A DNA stretch of 64,000 nucleotides from Anaerolineales bacterium (GCA_020850595.1 JADZEK010000155.1:62001-126000); one strand, 5' to 3'; positions 48,699 through 57,088 are shown, numbered from the stretch's first letter. Translations and numbers: made by a program. The notes: generated by a model not told the origin, from the sequence alone.

Positions 48699-48889
48699 GA
48701 AGGTCCCTCAGAGCGGGCGGTGAAATCCGGCCCGGCTGGTCAAGATTGTACCGGGGGTAAACAGCGGCGGCAAGGGCGGCGGGAAAGGCTGATGACGCGG
48801 AGGACCGGAAAAAGCAGCTGGGGACTCAGGCGGACGGCGCAACAGCCCGACGCAGCTTGGCTAAATGACCAATCTCGCATTGACGAAAA

Positions 48890-48925
48890 TTAAGTATTGA
48901 CTTAATTAAGTGTTTGCTTTATTAT
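48890..48925 (+). promoter_or_regulatory. Promoter and ArsR-type operator of the ArsR gene
   Basis: TTGACT (48897-48902), N17, TATTAT (48920-48925). Two overlapping inverted repeats lie on the -35: TTAAGT-ATTG-ACTTAA (48890-48905) and ACTTAATTAAGT (48900-48911). ATG 48933 is 8 bases after the -10, so the message is probably leaderless. The palindromes would be the site of self-repression. Confidence 0.75.
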
Positions 48926-48932
48926 CTTGGCT

Positions 48933-49268
48933 ATGGATACGTTCGCCGTACTCGCCGACAAGACCCGCCGCCGCATCATCGAACTATTAGGGTCGCGCGG
49001 CCAACTCAGCGCCACGGAAATCTGCGCGCAGTTCGCCGTCTCGGCCCCGGCCATCTCCCAGCACCTCAAGCTGCTGCGCGAGGCGGGCGTGGTCACCATG
49101 CGCAAGCGCGGCCAACAGCGGCTCTACCAGGTCAACCCGGCGGCCTTCGCGCCCATGGAAACCTGGCTTGAGCGCCTCACCCAGCAGGTTAACGAGCGCT
49201 TCGATGCCCTGGACGAAGTGCTCGCCGCGGAACAGCGCCGGACCTCAGGCGCCAACCCAACCGAGTGA
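48933..49268 (+). CDS. ArsR-family winged-helix regulator
   Basis: A 111-residue ArsR-type repressor. DTFAVLADKTRRRIIELLGS opens the wHTH, recognition helix in VSAPAISQHLKLLREAGVV, and the wing RKRGQQRLYQVNP. It lacks a metal-binding cysteine pair, so it belongs to the non-metal branch often paired with an AHSA1/SRPBCC protein, as here. Start ATG 48933 fits leaderless transcription. It should repress its own operon through the palindromes at 48890-48911. Confidence 0.92.
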   Translation: MDTFAVLADKTRRRIIELLGSRGQLSATEICAQFAVSAPAISQHLKLLREAGVVTMRKRGQQRLYQVNPAAFAPMETWLERLTQQVNERFDALDEVLAAEQRRTSGANPTE

Positions 49269-49317
49269 TCCGTTGACAACCTTGCCGTCGTCTATTGTTC
49301 CTAAGGAGACCCTGATC

Positions 49318-49812
49318 ATGACCCCCACCAAACACCGCGCCACCATCGTCGCCGAGCCGGGCCGCAGTGACCTGATCGTCACGCGTGAGTTCGACGCCCC
49401 GCGCGAGTTAGTCTTCAAGGCCTACACCGACCCGGCGCTCATCGTCAAGTGGCTCGGCCCGCGCAACTACGCCATGCAGCTCGACGCCTTCGAGCCGCGC
49501 AGCGGCGGCCACTACCGCTACCTGCACGTGGATAACGAGACCGGCGCGGTGTACGCCTTCCACGGCGTCATCCACGAGGTCGTGCCCAACGAGCGCATCA
49601 TCCAGACCTTTGAGTTCGAGGGGATGCCGGAAGGCGGGCACGTCTCACTGGAGTCGGCCGTCTTCGAAGCGCTGCCCGGCGGCCGCACCCGCGTGGTGAA
49701 CCGCACCGCCTTCCTGAGCGTGGACGACCGCGACGGCATGGTCGCCTCCGGCATGGAAAGCGGGATGCAGGATTCGTACGACCGCCTGGATGAAGTCCTG
49801 TCCGGGAAGTAA
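49318..49812 (+). CDS. SRPBCC/AHSA1-type ligand-binding protein
   Basis: A 164-residue START/Bet v1-like (SRPBCC) protein of the AHSA1 branch. LIVTREFDAPRELVFKAYTD and KWLGPRNYAMQLDAFEPRSG are typical, with a final helix GMESGMQDSYDRLDEVL. It follows the ArsR gene after 49 bases and AAGGAG precedes ATG 49318. The pair ArsR-SRPBCC recurs in bacteria and probably senses or binds a hydrophobic compound. Ligand unknown. Confidence 0.9.
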   Translation: MTPTKHRATIVAEPGRSDLIVTREFDAPRELVFKAYTDPALIVKWLGPRNYAMQLDAFEPRSGGHYRYLHVDNETGAVYAFHGVIHEVVPNERIIQTFEFEGMPEGGHVSLESAVFEALPGGRTRVVNRTAFLSVDDRDGMVASGMESGMQDSYDRLDEVLSGK

Positions 49813-49834
49813 GACACAGCGCTTCCGCCAAGCA

Positions 49835-49867
49835 AACGCGCCGGAGTGATGAATACTCCGGCGCGTT
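49835..49867. terminator. Hairpin between convergent genes
   Basis: A perfect 13-bp stem AACGCGCCGGAGT / ACTCCGGCGCGTT around a 7-nt loop. No U tract on the plus side; on the minus strand TGCTT follows. Likely terminator for the SRPBCC gene. Confidence 0.65.
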
Positions 49868-49944
49868 GCCATGCATGGCTTACTTGCGCCATTCCGTTGC
49901 TAGCAAGCGTTCGGCGCGACATCTTGCGCCGGCCGAAAACGCGC

Positions 49945-49972
49945 CCTCCCACCTCCCACCTCCAACCTCCGA
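49945..49972. repeat. Tandem heptamers, 4 units (TNGGAGG on the minus strand)
   Basis: On the minus strand TCGGAGG, TTGGAGG, TGGGAGG, TGGGAGG in exact 7-bp phase, starting 3 bases beyond the stop of the 49976 gene. The same unit as at 34145-34172 and 59444-59471. Confidence 0.7.
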
Positions 49973-49975
49973 CCT

Positions 49976-50263
49976 CTATTCTCCCATGGCCCGCCGATCC
50001 AGCCACTCGCTCAGCCACTGAATGCCGAGCATGATCAGCATGACCAGCCCGGCCAGCGCCGCGCCCGCCGCCATGCAGCCCACGCCCAGCGCCGCCGCGC
50101 TATTGCCGTAGAACACTGCGATCAGCCCGCCACCGACAATAAACAGAATGGCGAAGAAGCCCAGCAGCAAGTTGCGGTCGGTGCGCCGCCGGTGCTCGCG
50201 CGAGTTCTCTGGATCACGCACGGCCGAGTGTCCTCTCTCCTCCGAGTCCCCACCCCACTTCAT
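49976..50263 (-). CDS. Small two-TM protein
   Basis: A 95-residue protein. It has a charged, basic N-terminus (about 1-32, REHRRRTDRN) and two membrane helices (about 33-51 and 57-80), with a short tail WLSEWLDRRAMGE. No family recognised. The stop abuts a heptamer repeat. It is divergent from the TPR gene. Confidence 0.6.
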   Translation of the reverse strand: MKWGGDSEERGHSAVRDPENSREHRRRTDRNLLLGFFAILFIVGGGLIAVFYGNSAAALGVGCMAAGAALAGLVMLIMLGIQWLSEWLDRRAMGE

Positions 50264-50312
50264 TCGTGTTCATTCGTGGCAAAATTCCGCTCGTCTCCTT
50301 CGGCCCTCGCCC

Positions 50313-50339
50313 TTGATTCTAAACCCAATCTGGTATAAT
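50313..50339 (+). promoter_or_regulatory. Promoter of the TPR gene
   Basis: TTGATT (50313-50318), a 15-bp spacer and TATAAT (50334-50339), with about 24 nt of leader before ATG 50370. Confidence 0.5.
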
Positions 50340-50369
50340 GCCGCTCACGCCGCCCCTGGTCCACTGCTC

Positions 50370-50984
50370 ATGGAACTGCGCACGCGCACAATTCTGAAGC
50401 TGATCAAGCAGGCCGAGCACTTCATTGACCATCGGGATTGGGATGAAGCCGCCGTGCGCTGCTACCAGATCCTGGCGCTCGACGGGGATAACGTGGATGC
50501 GCAGCAAAAGCTGCGGCTGATCTACTTACAGCGCGAGTTAGTGGAAGATATGCGCAGCGCGCTCCTGCGTTTGTCGGACCCCGCCGACGCCAGCCCGCAC
50601 CAGTATCGCCGCCGGCTGGCGTTTTCGTACCGCGTGCTCTCACGCTGGGACGGCTGGCTGCAAGACGACCAGGAACAGACACCCGTGGACGAGCTGGAAG
50701 CGGTGGCGCAGATCCTCAACGCCGCCTACCTGCACGGCGACGACCGCGAGCTGCTCGAGGCCTGGAACGGCTACGTGGAAGCCTGCGCCCAGCACACCGC
50801 CCAGCGCACCGACATTCAGTGGTGGATGGCCAAGCAGTACGCCCAGCGCGGCTTCTTCGCCGACGCCGCCGAAGTGCTCACCGAGCTGATCGCCCACCAC
50901 CCGGATAACCTGGAGGCCCGCTACGTGCTGGCCGAGATGCGCTGGTGGCGCGACCACGCCGACTGCATCGCCTGGCTGGCCTGA
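50370..50984 (+). CDS. TPR-type repeat protein
   Basis: A 204-residue soluble protein composed of helical pairs. The first (AEHFIDHRDWDEAAVRCYQI, about 15-35) and last (AKQYAQRGFFADAAEVLTEL, about 160-180, then HHPDNLEARYVLAEMRWW) units are clear TPR motifs; the middle is less regular. Probably a protein-protein adaptor. It is followed by three palindromes and a terminator, so it does not obviously share a transcript with thrC. Confidence 0.8.
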   Translation: MELRTRTILKLIKQAEHFIDHRDWDEAAVRCYQILALDGDNVDAQQKLRLIYLQRELVEDMRSALLRLSDPADASPHQYRRRLAFSYRVLSRWDGWLQDDQEQTPVDELEAVAQILNAAYLHGDDRELLEAWNGYVEACAQHTAQRTDIQWWMAKQYAQRGFFADAAEVLTELIAHHPDNLEARYVLAEMRWWRDHADCIAWLA

Positions 50985-50998
50985 CGCGCTCGTGCACT

Positions 50999-51054
50999 CG
51001 CGACAACGGTCGCGCTCACGCGACTACTGTCGCGCCCACGCGACTACTGTCGCG
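50999..51054. repeat. Three phased palindromes CGCGAC-N4-GTCGCG
   Basis: Identical 16-bp inverted repeats at 50999-51014, 51019-51034 and 51039-51054, with a 20-bp period (two helical turns). The loops are AACG, TACT and TACT. They lie between the TPR gene and thrC, just before an intrinsic terminator. They could be operators for a dimeric regulator, or three RNA hairpins acting together. Confidence 0.75.
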
Positions 51055-51068
51055 CCGCACCGCCGATA

Positions 51069-51091
51069 GCGCCTATGGGCGCGCTTTTTTT
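51069..51091 (+). terminator. Intrinsic terminator before thrC
   Basis: GCGCC-TATG-GGCGC followed by GC and seven T. The stem is short (5 bp) but the T run is good. It ends the TPR transcript, or acts as an attenuator for thrC. Confidence 0.55.
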
Positions 51092-51140
51092 ATCCGCCTC
51101 AGCCGCCGCGCCCTGCCTGCCCGGCGAGAAGTTGGAACCC

Positions 51141-52226
51141 ATGCCTGCTGAAGCCCCCACCGCCCCCTACCAGGGCGTCATCGCCCGCTACCGCGCCCAC
51201 CTGCGCCTGCCAGAGGGCGCCGCGCCCGTCACCTTGCTGGAGGGCAACACGCCCCTCATCCCCGCGCCGCGCCTGGGCGCGCAGCTAGGCTGCGAGCTCT
51301 ATCTCAAGTTCGAGGGCCTCAACCCCACCGGCTCGTTCAAGGATCGCGGCATGACCATGGCCATGACCGTCGCCGCCGCGCAAGGGGCCAAGAGCGTCAT
51401 CTGCGCCTCCACCGGCAACACCGCCGCCTCGGCCGCCGCCTATGCCGCGCGCGCGGGCCTCAAGTGCTTTGTCCTCATCCCGGAGGGCAAGGTGGCGGCC
51501 GGCAAGCTGGCGGGCGCGCTGGCCTACGGCGCGCAGGTGCTGCAAGTGCAAGGCTCCTTCGATGACGCCCTCTCGCTCGTGCGCCAACTGACCGACCGCT
51601 CCGACCGCGAGGCCGGCGGCCGCATCGCCCTGGTGAACTCGGTGAACCCGCACCGCGTGGAAGGCCAGAAGACCGGCGCGTTCGAGATCGTGGACGCGCT
51701 CGGCCGCGCGCCCGACTGGCTGTGCCTGCCGGTGGGCAACGCCGGCAACATCACCGCCTATTGGCGCGGCTTTCGCGAATACCAAAAGCTGGGCCGGGTG
51801 ACCAAGCTGCCGCGTATGTTCGGCGTGCAGGCGGCCGGGGCCGCGCCGCTGGTGCTCGGCCACCCGGTGGATTATCCTGAGACGGTCGCCACCGCCATCC
51901 GCATTGGCCGCCCCGCGCGCGGCGAAGAAGCGCTGACCGCCGCCGAAGAGTCGGGCGGCCAGATCGTCGCCGCGCCGGATATGACCATCATGGCGATGCA
52001 GCACCGCCTGGCGCTGGAGGGTGTGTGGTGCGAGCCGGCCTCGGCCGCCGGCCCGGCCGGCCTGCTGCAAGAAGCGCAGGCTGGGCGGCTCGACGTGAGC
52101 GGCCAGACGGTCGTCTGCATCGTCACCGGCCACGGCCTCAAAGACCCCGACGCGGTGACGGCCCGCATGGCCCCGCCGCTCGTCATCCCGCCCAACCTGG
52201 ACGCGCTCGAAGCCGTCGTTGGCTGA
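51141..52226 (+). CDS. thrC: Threonine synthase
   Basis: A 361-residue PLP enzyme making threonine from O-phosphohomoserine. EGNTPLIPAPRLGAQ, the PLP lysine in NPTGSFKDRGMT, the SASTGNTAAS-like loop SVICASTGNTAASAAAYAAR and VPVGNAGNITAYWRGF are all present. ATG 51141 was chosen because the frame from 51075 starts inside a terminator. The stop (TGA 52224-52226) shares one base with an ATG of the next gene. Its partner thrB is one gene downstream. Confidence 0.95.
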   Translation: MPAEAPTAPYQGVIARYRAHLRLPEGAAPVTLLEGNTPLIPAPRLGAQLGCELYLKFEGLNPTGSFKDRGMTMAMTVAAAQGAKSVICASTGNTAASAAAYAARAGLKCFVLIPEGKVAAGKLAGALAYGAQVLQVQGSFDDALSLVRQLTDRSDREAGGRIALVNSVNPHRVEGQKTGAFEIVDALGRAPDWLCLPVGNAGNITAYWRGFREYQKLGRVTKLPRMFGVQAAGAAPLVLGHPVDYPETVATAIRIGRPARGEEALTAAEESGGQIVAAPDMTIMAMQHRLALEGVWCEPASAAGPAGLLQEAQAGRLDVSGQTVVCIVTGHGLKDPDAVTARMAPPLVIPPNLDALEAVVG

Positions 52227-52237
52227 TGGGAGGCCGC

Positions 52238-53110
52238 ATGACCTCGCCCAACCCGCACGCCGAAGCCCGCCTGGCGCTGGCGCACCAGCTCGGCGCGGGC
52301 TACGCCGCCAACACCAAGGCCGCCGTGGTCCTGGTCTCTGGCTCCACCGGGCGCGGCACCGCCGACAAATACTCCGACCTGGAGCTAGATGTGTATTGGC
52401 GCGAGCCGCCCACGGCCGATGAGCGGCGACAGGCGGCGCTGGCCGGCGGCGCGCAGGCGGTGGAGGTCTACCCCTACGAAGAAGATGAGTGGGCCGAGGA
52501 CATCCGTATCGGCGACTTCCACATCGGCACCAGCACCTTCCTGGTGCGCACCATGGAGAAATACCTGGGGCAGGTGACCGCCGCCCCCGACGGCGCGCCG
52601 CTGGCGCAAATTCGCCTGTCCGCGCTGCTGCACGCCCGCCTGCTGGCCGGCGACGCCGCGCTGGTGGAGCGCTGGCGCGCGTGCGCGGCGGCCTACCCCG
52701 ACCACCTGGCCGAGGTGATGCTGCGCCAGAACCTGGTCTTTGCGGGCTTCGGCGAGGCCGAAGACGCCCTGGCCGCCCGCGACGACGTGGTGCTGCTCTA
52801 CGACACGCTGACGCGCGTGGAGCGCCAGGTGCTGGGCGCGCTGCTGGGCCTCAACCGCGTGTACCTGCCCAACCCCGGCTTCAAGCACGCCGCCGAGCTG
52901 ATAGACGCGTTCACGCACAAGCCCGCCGATCTGTGGGCGCGCCTCAAGGCGGCCTACCGCCTGCCGCCGGTTGAAGGCGTGGCCGCGCTGCATGGCGTCA
53001 TCGCCGAGGTGTTCGATCTGGTGGACCGCCACGCGCGCGGCTTCGACACGCGCCCCTACCGCGAGCGCCTGGCCCGGCGCCGCCCCGTGTGGGATACCCT
53101 GCCCGCGTGA
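52238..53110 (+). CDS. Nucleotidyltransferase-fold protein between thrC and thrB
   Basis: A 290-residue protein. The N-terminal domain has VVLVSGSTGRGTADKYSDLE and LDVYW, the GSxxRGTxxxxSDLE nucleotidyltransferase motif; the C-terminal half is helical (RLSALLHARLLAGDAALVER and others). It resembles DUF4037/aminoglycoside nucleotidyltransferase-like proteins. GGGAGG at 52229-52234 fits ATG 52238; an ATG at 52226 overlaps the thrC stop but lacks a site. Its position between two threonine genes suggests a link to that pathway or to tRNA, unproved. Confidence 0.78.
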   Translation: MTSPNPHAEARLALAHQLGAGYAANTKAAVVLVSGSTGRGTADKYSDLELDVYWREPPTADERRQAALAGGAQAVEVYPYEEDEWAEDIRIGDFHIGTSTFLVRTMEKYLGQVTAAPDGAPLAQIRLSALLHARLLAGDAALVERWRACAAAYPDHLAEVMLRQNLVFAGFGEAEDALAARDDVVLLYDTLTRVERQVLGALLGLNRVYLPNPGFKHAAELIDAFTHKPADLWARLKAAYRLPPVEGVAALHGVIAEVFDLVDRHARGFDTRPYRERLARRRPVWDTLPA

Positions 53111-53123
53111 TGAGGCCCGCCTG

Positions 53124-54047
53124 ATGCGCACTGTCACCGTTTCGACCCCGGCCTCCACGGCCAACCTGGGCGCGGGCTTCGATTGCCTGGCGTTGGCCCT
53201 CGACCTGCGCAATGAGGTCGAGTTGACCGACCTGGGTGTGGGCAGCGGGCTGGAGCTGACGGCCGAGGGCGAGGGCGCGAACCGCGTGCCGCTCGATAGT
53301 CGCAACCTGATCTACCGCGCCGCCGCGCGCGTGTTCGAGCGGGTGGGGCGCGGCCCGGCCGGGCGGCTGCGCGTGCGCGCCGTCAACCGCATTCCGCTGG
53401 GGTCGGGTATGGGCTCGTCGGCGGCCACCGTGGTGGGCGGGCTGCTGGCCGCCAACGCGCTGGTGGACGGCGGGCTGGGCCGCGAGGCGATTTTGGAAAT
53501 GGCCCATGCGCTGGAAGGCCACCCCGACAACGCCGCCGCCGCGCTGTACGGCGGGCTGATGTTGGTCTCGGCCCCGCACGGCGGCGGGCCGGTGCGCGTG
53601 CGCGCGCTGGCGGTGCCGCCCATGCAGGTCGTCATCGTGCTGCCGGAGGTGCGCCTTTCCACCGCCGAGGCGCGGGCGGCGCTGCCGACCCAGGTGCCGC
53701 TGGCCGACGCCGTCTTCAACCTCGGGCACGCGCTGTTCACGGTGCAGGCGCTGACCAGCGGCGACGCGGAACTGCTGGGCTGGGCGCTGGATGACCGCTT
53801 GCACCAACCCTACCGCCAAAAGCTCATCCCCGGCTACGCGGCCGTGGCGGCGGCGGCGCGGCAGGCGGGGGCGGCGGCCGTGGCGCTCTCCGGCGCGGGG
53901 CCGAGCCTGGCGGCTTTTGCCCCGGCCGGGCACGCCGCCATCGCCGCCGCCATGCAGGCTGCCTTTGCCGCCGCCGGGCCGGCCGCGCGCGCCTTCGTGC
54001 TGGCCGTGGACCCGCACGGCGCGCGCGTGGCCGTGACAGAAGCGTAG
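53124..54047 (+). CDS. thrB: Homoserine kinase
   Basis: A 307-residue GHMP kinase that phosphorylates homoserine. It has STPASTANLGAGFDCLALAL at the N-terminus, the ATP-binding motif IPLGSGMGSSAATVVGGLLA and the C-terminal LSGAGPSLAAFAP. The length is as usual. ATG 53124 lies 11 bases after the previous stop. The gene order thrC-X-thrB puts both late threonine steps in one transcript while hom is elsewhere in the window. Confidence 0.95.
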   Translation: MRTVTVSTPASTANLGAGFDCLALALDLRNEVELTDLGVGSGLELTAEGEGANRVPLDSRNLIYRAAARVFERVGRGPAGRLRVRAVNRIPLGSGMGSSAATVVGGLLAANALVDGGLGREAILEMAHALEGHPDNAAAALYGGLMLVSAPHGGGPVRVRALAVPPMQVVIVLPEVRLSTAEARAALPTQVPLADAVFNLGHALFTVQALTSGDAELLGWALDDRLHQPYRQKLIPGYAAVAAAARQAGAAAVALSGAGPSLAAFAPAGHAAIAAAMQAAFAAAGPAARAFVLAVDPHGARVAVTEA

Positions 54048-54092
54048 CGCCGCTCACGGCGGCCGCGCACAGGCGTCCGCCTCCCACACTCC

Positions 54093-55346
54093 CTACGGCG
54101 CGCCGTACACAATGCGGTACACCACGTCGTTAATGTAATCCGCCACGTACAGCGCGCCGTCCGGCCCCACGGTCACATCCAGCGGGCGGCCGTCGGGCAA
54201 ATCCAGAAACAGCGAGGTCGCGCCCACATACGTGTCGCCCTGGCGCGTGAGCTGCACGCGCCTCACCCCGCGCTCCGCGTCGGCGGGGCGTAGGTTAATG
54301 GACCCCAGCACCGCCACGAAGGCATTGTCAAAATACTCAGCCGGGAACTGCCGGCCATGATAAAACGCCAGCCCGTTCGCCGACTTGTGCGGTGTGAACA
54401 CCGCCACGGCCTGCTCGCGGGTGGCGCACAGCCCGGCGGTGTTGCCTGTCCAGCAGTCGGGCCAGCCGTAGTCCCGCCCGGCGCGCACGTGGTTCAGCTC
54501 CTCCGGCGGCGCGTCCCAGCCCAGGTCGTCGCGGCCGTTGTCGGTGGCGAACAGCTCGCCGACCGCGTTGAAGGCCAGGTCGTACGGGTTGCGCATCCCC
54601 GTGGCGAACACGCTGAAGTCCGTGCCGTCCGGCTTGAAGCGCAAGATCGTGCCGCTCCGGGCGTCGGCCTGGCGGCAGTGATCGCACGTGCTGCCCTGGC
54701 CGAGGTAAATGAAGCCATCGGCCCCCAGCGCCAGGCCGTCGTTCTGGTGCAGCCCGCCGGAGGGCAGGCCGCTGACCACCACGCGCCGGCTGTCGGCCGC
54801 GTCGTTGCTGTCCTCATCGCGCAGCGCCACCACCGCCCCGTTATACGAGACGTAGAGCGCGTCCGTCACCCACAGCAGGCCCAGCGGCACGGGCAGATTG
54901 TTGGCGAAGACGGTGCGCGTCTCGGCCCGGTGGTCGCCGTCCGCGTCGCGCAGCGCGTACACCACGCCGAGGGCGCTGGCCGCGTACAGCGCGCCGTCCG
55001 GCCCGAAGGCCAGGCTGGTGGGCCGGGGCGCGTCGCCGTAGACCGTGAGCGAGAAGCCGGGTGGCAGCGCGCCGCGCTCCACCACCGTGTTGACCGGGAT
55101 GGTCGGCGTGAGAGCCTGCCCCAGTTCTGTTGGGGTAGCCGTGGGAGCGACCGGAGTGCCGGTCGTACGGGTTGGCGTGGGGGTGAGGGCCGGCGCGCGC
55201 GTGGCCGTGGGCGAGTCCGTGGCGGTGAGGACCGTAGGCGTGGCCGTATGCAGCGCCACCGGCTGAACCGGCGCTGCGCCGGGGCCGCACGCCGCCGCGA
55301 GCAGCAGGGCGCACAGCCAGGTTATTTGTGGTTGGGGCCGGGGCAT
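54093..55346 (-). CDS. PQQ-dependent sugar dehydrogenase-like lipoprotein
   Basis: A 417-residue exported lipoprotein. Lipobox LLAAACG with lipid-carrying Cys20, then a Thr/Pro-rich linker (about 32-75). A six-bladed beta-propeller follows, like soluble glucose dehydrogenase/L-sorbosone dehydrogenase: FGPDGALYAAS, HQNDGLALGADGFIYLGQGS, GMRNPYDLAFNAVGELFATD and LDVTVGPDGALYVADYIND. It would oxidise a sugar or another alcohol at the membrane. The PQQ-binding residues seem present but cannot be verified by eye. Confidence 0.85.
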   Translation of the reverse strand: MPRPQPQITWLCALLLAAACGPGAAPVQPVALHTATPTVLTATDSPTATRAPALTPTPTRTTGTPVAPTATPTELGQALTPTIPVNTVVERGALPPGFSLTVYGDAPRPTSLAFGPDGALYAASALGVVYALRDADGDHRAETRTVFANNLPVPLGLLWVTDALYVSYNGAVVALRDEDSNDAADSRRVVVSGLPSGGLHQNDGLALGADGFIYLGQGSTCDHCRQADARSGTILRFKPDGTDFSVFATGMRNPYDLAFNAVGELFATDNGRDDLGWDAPPEELNHVRAGRDYGWPDCWTGNTAGLCATREQAVAVFTPHKSANGLAFYHGRQFPAEYFDNAFVAVLGSINLRPADAERGVRRVQLTRQGDTYVGATSLFLDLPDGRPLDVTVGPDGALYVADYINDVVYRIVYGAP

Positions 55347-55366
55347 GGCGCGAGTGTACCGCAGTT

Positions 55367-55413
55367 AAACAAACAGCGCGGGTGAGGGGGCTACCGTAGT
55401 CCCTGACCCGCGC
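55367..55413 (-). terminator. Intrinsic terminator of the site-2 protease transcript
   Basis: On the minus strand GCGCGGGTCAGGG pairs with CCCTCACCCGCGC (one mismatch) around a 12-nt loop, followed by TGTTTGTTT. It lies about 190 bases after the gene's stop and before the PQQ-type gene. Confidence 0.65.
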
Positions 55414-55603
55414 TGGTCCACCAATACCGTCTAGTTCGTGGCACCAATACTCATACCGCTCCCTATACCGCTCCTACTCGTCCCACACCGCGCCGACACC
55501 AATCCGTACCAGTCCGCCTCACCCTATTCCGCGCATGCCCCGGTGGCTGCGCGGCTTAACCGCTCTCCTCGGCCCAGGCCGCCCCCAGCCGCGAGGCTGA
55601 CCT

Positions 55604-56725
55604 TTACAGCGGCCGAGGCGTAATCAGCAGGAAGAACAGCGCCAGCGTCGCCAGGCCCAGCAAGCGCCGGCCCCAGCCCAGCGGCGTGATGTCGTTGAGC
55701 GGCTGCGCGTGGCTCAGGCCGGTGATCAGCGCGAACAGCGCATAGGTCAGCCAGCCGCTCCAGACCGTCAGGCCCAGCACCACCATCACCGCGAAGACCG
55801 CCAGGCCCACCGGCCGGGCATACTTGCCCAGCACCGCGTAAGTGATGTGCCCGCCGTCTAACTGCCCCAGCGGCAGGAGGTTAAAGGCCGTCAGCAGCAG
55901 GCCGAACCAGGCCGCAATCGCCACCGGGCTGAGGGCAATCATCTGCCCCGCGGCGTGCGGCACGAAGACCGCCATCAGCGCCTTCAGCAGCAGCGAACTG
56001 CCCATGACGCCCACCTCGGGGTTGCGCGCCGCCACGTCCGAGCCGAGCAGGCCCACGATCATCAGCGGCAGCGCGACCACGAAGCCCGCCAGCGGCCCGG
56101 CCAGGCCCACGTCGAACAGCGCCTTGCGGTTCTCCACCGGGCTGCGCATCTGGATGAACGCGCCGAACGTGCCCAGCCCAAACGGCACCGGGATGAAGTA
56201 CGGCAGCGTCACCTGCACGCCGTGCAGCCGCGCCGCCACGTAGTGGCCCATCTCGTGCACGCCCAAGATGAACAGCAGCGTGCCGGCGAAGGGCGCGCCC
56301 GCCGCCAGCGCCGGCCCCAGCCGCGCCACGCTCGCGCCGTTCCACACCGCCTTCAGCACCGCGTAGGGGTTCACCCCGGCGATCTGCGCCCCGACCAGCA
56401 GCGTGGTTACGATCGTCGCCAGCAGCAGGCCCAGGTTGATGAGCGGGTTGGTGCGCAGCGCCCCAACCACGCCGCGCTGGGCGACCACGTAATCGGTCGC
56501 GCCCTCGCGCCGCAGCACCGGCGTGTAGCCCAGGCTCTTGAAGCGCTCGCGCAGCGCGGCGTAAACGCCCTCGGCCTCGCCCGCCAGCCGGCCCACGAAA
56601 ACCACGGCCTCGCCGCGGTCGGCGGTGCGCACGTCCGACACGGTGAACAGGCCGTCCACCGCCTGGCGCAGCCGCCCAATGATGTCGAGCTGTTGTTGGT
56701 AACGCGCCTCGTATGTGAACACCAC
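55604..56725 (-). CDS. Site-2 protease, M50 family (EGY-like)
   Basis: A 373-residue intramembrane zinc protease. The zinc motif is GVHEMGHYVAARLHGV (His157, Glu158, His161), the third ligand aspartate is in LLPLGQLDGGH (about 288-298), and VPFGLGTFGAFIQMRSP matches the family. About seven membrane helices. The soluble N-terminal 85 residues match the domain seen in EGY1-type M50 proteases of plants and cyanobacteria. The start is GTG at 56725. The substrate is unknown, perhaps a membrane-bound regulator. Confidence 0.9.
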   Translation of the reverse strand: MVFTYEARYQQQLDIIGRLRQAVDGLFTVSDVRTADRGEAVVFVGRLAGEAEGVYAALRERFKSLGYTPVLRREGATDYVVAQRGVVGALRTNPLINLGLLLATIVTTLLVGAQIAGVNPYAVLKAVWNGASVARLGPALAAGAPFAGTLLFILGVHEMGHYVAARLHGVQVTLPYFIPVPFGLGTFGAFIQMRSPVENRKALFDVGLAGPLAGFVVALPLMIVGLLGSDVAARNPEVGVMGSSLLLKALMAVFVPHAAGQMIALSPVAIAAWFGLLLTAFNLLPLGQLDGGHITYAVLGKYARPVGLAVFAVMVVLGLTVWSGWLTYALFALITGLSHAQPLNDITPLGWGRRLLGLATLALFFLLITPRPL

Positions 56726-57011
56726 GCTGCTCCCGCCGCGGCCGGTTTACGCCGGCGCGGCTCTACCTTACCTTAGCGCCGTTCGAGACGGCCTGCCTGT
56801 CAGCAAACTTACCTTTCGCCCCCTCCCCGGCGGCGAAGCTGACATCCCCGCCGGCCGGCCCCGGAATCCGCGCGGTTTTCGCGCGTATTCCCTGCTAGTT
56901 TGATTATGCGTCGCGGGGCGTAAACGTTCTGTTAGATGAATCTGAGAGGTGCGTGAGACGCAGCGGGCCTGGCCCGCGGAAATAGCCGGAATGGGGGATT
57001 GCGCGACCCGG
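56726..57011. other. Non-coding divergent region
   Basis: No gene was found in this part of the 363-bp gap between divergent genes. It contains CGCGCGGTTTTCGCGCG (56871-56887), a weak palindrome. Nothing else recognised. The promoter of the nucleoside hydrolase lies at its right end. Confidence 0.4.
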
Positions 57012-57085
57012 CATTGACGCCCGTTCCGGCCGTCTTACAATCGTGGTAACACTCAGGGAGCAACTCGGCCTGGCCCCAGGAGGTC
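57012..57085 (+). promoter_or_regulatory. Promoter and ribosome site of the nucleoside hydrolase
   Basis: TTGACG (57012-57017), a 16-bp spacer and TACAAT (57034-57039). The ribosome site AGGAGGT (57079-57085) is near-perfect and about 4 bases before ATG 57089. Confidence 0.7.
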
Positions 57086-57088
57086 GTC

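Noticed and set aside
50999..51054. Short CRISPR-like array
   Set aside because: The repeats are 16-bp palindromes with 4-bp gaps between them, far too short for spacers, and no cas gene is present.
51075..51140. Upstream start of thrC at 51075
   Set aside because: It would place the start codon within the terminator stem-loop, and the extra residues do not match threonine synthases.
55347..55603. Possible small RNA or gene in the pyrimidine-rich gap
   Set aside because: Apart from the terminator hairpin only irregular ACC/CCG-rich sequence is seen, with no promoter or conserved structure that I can support.
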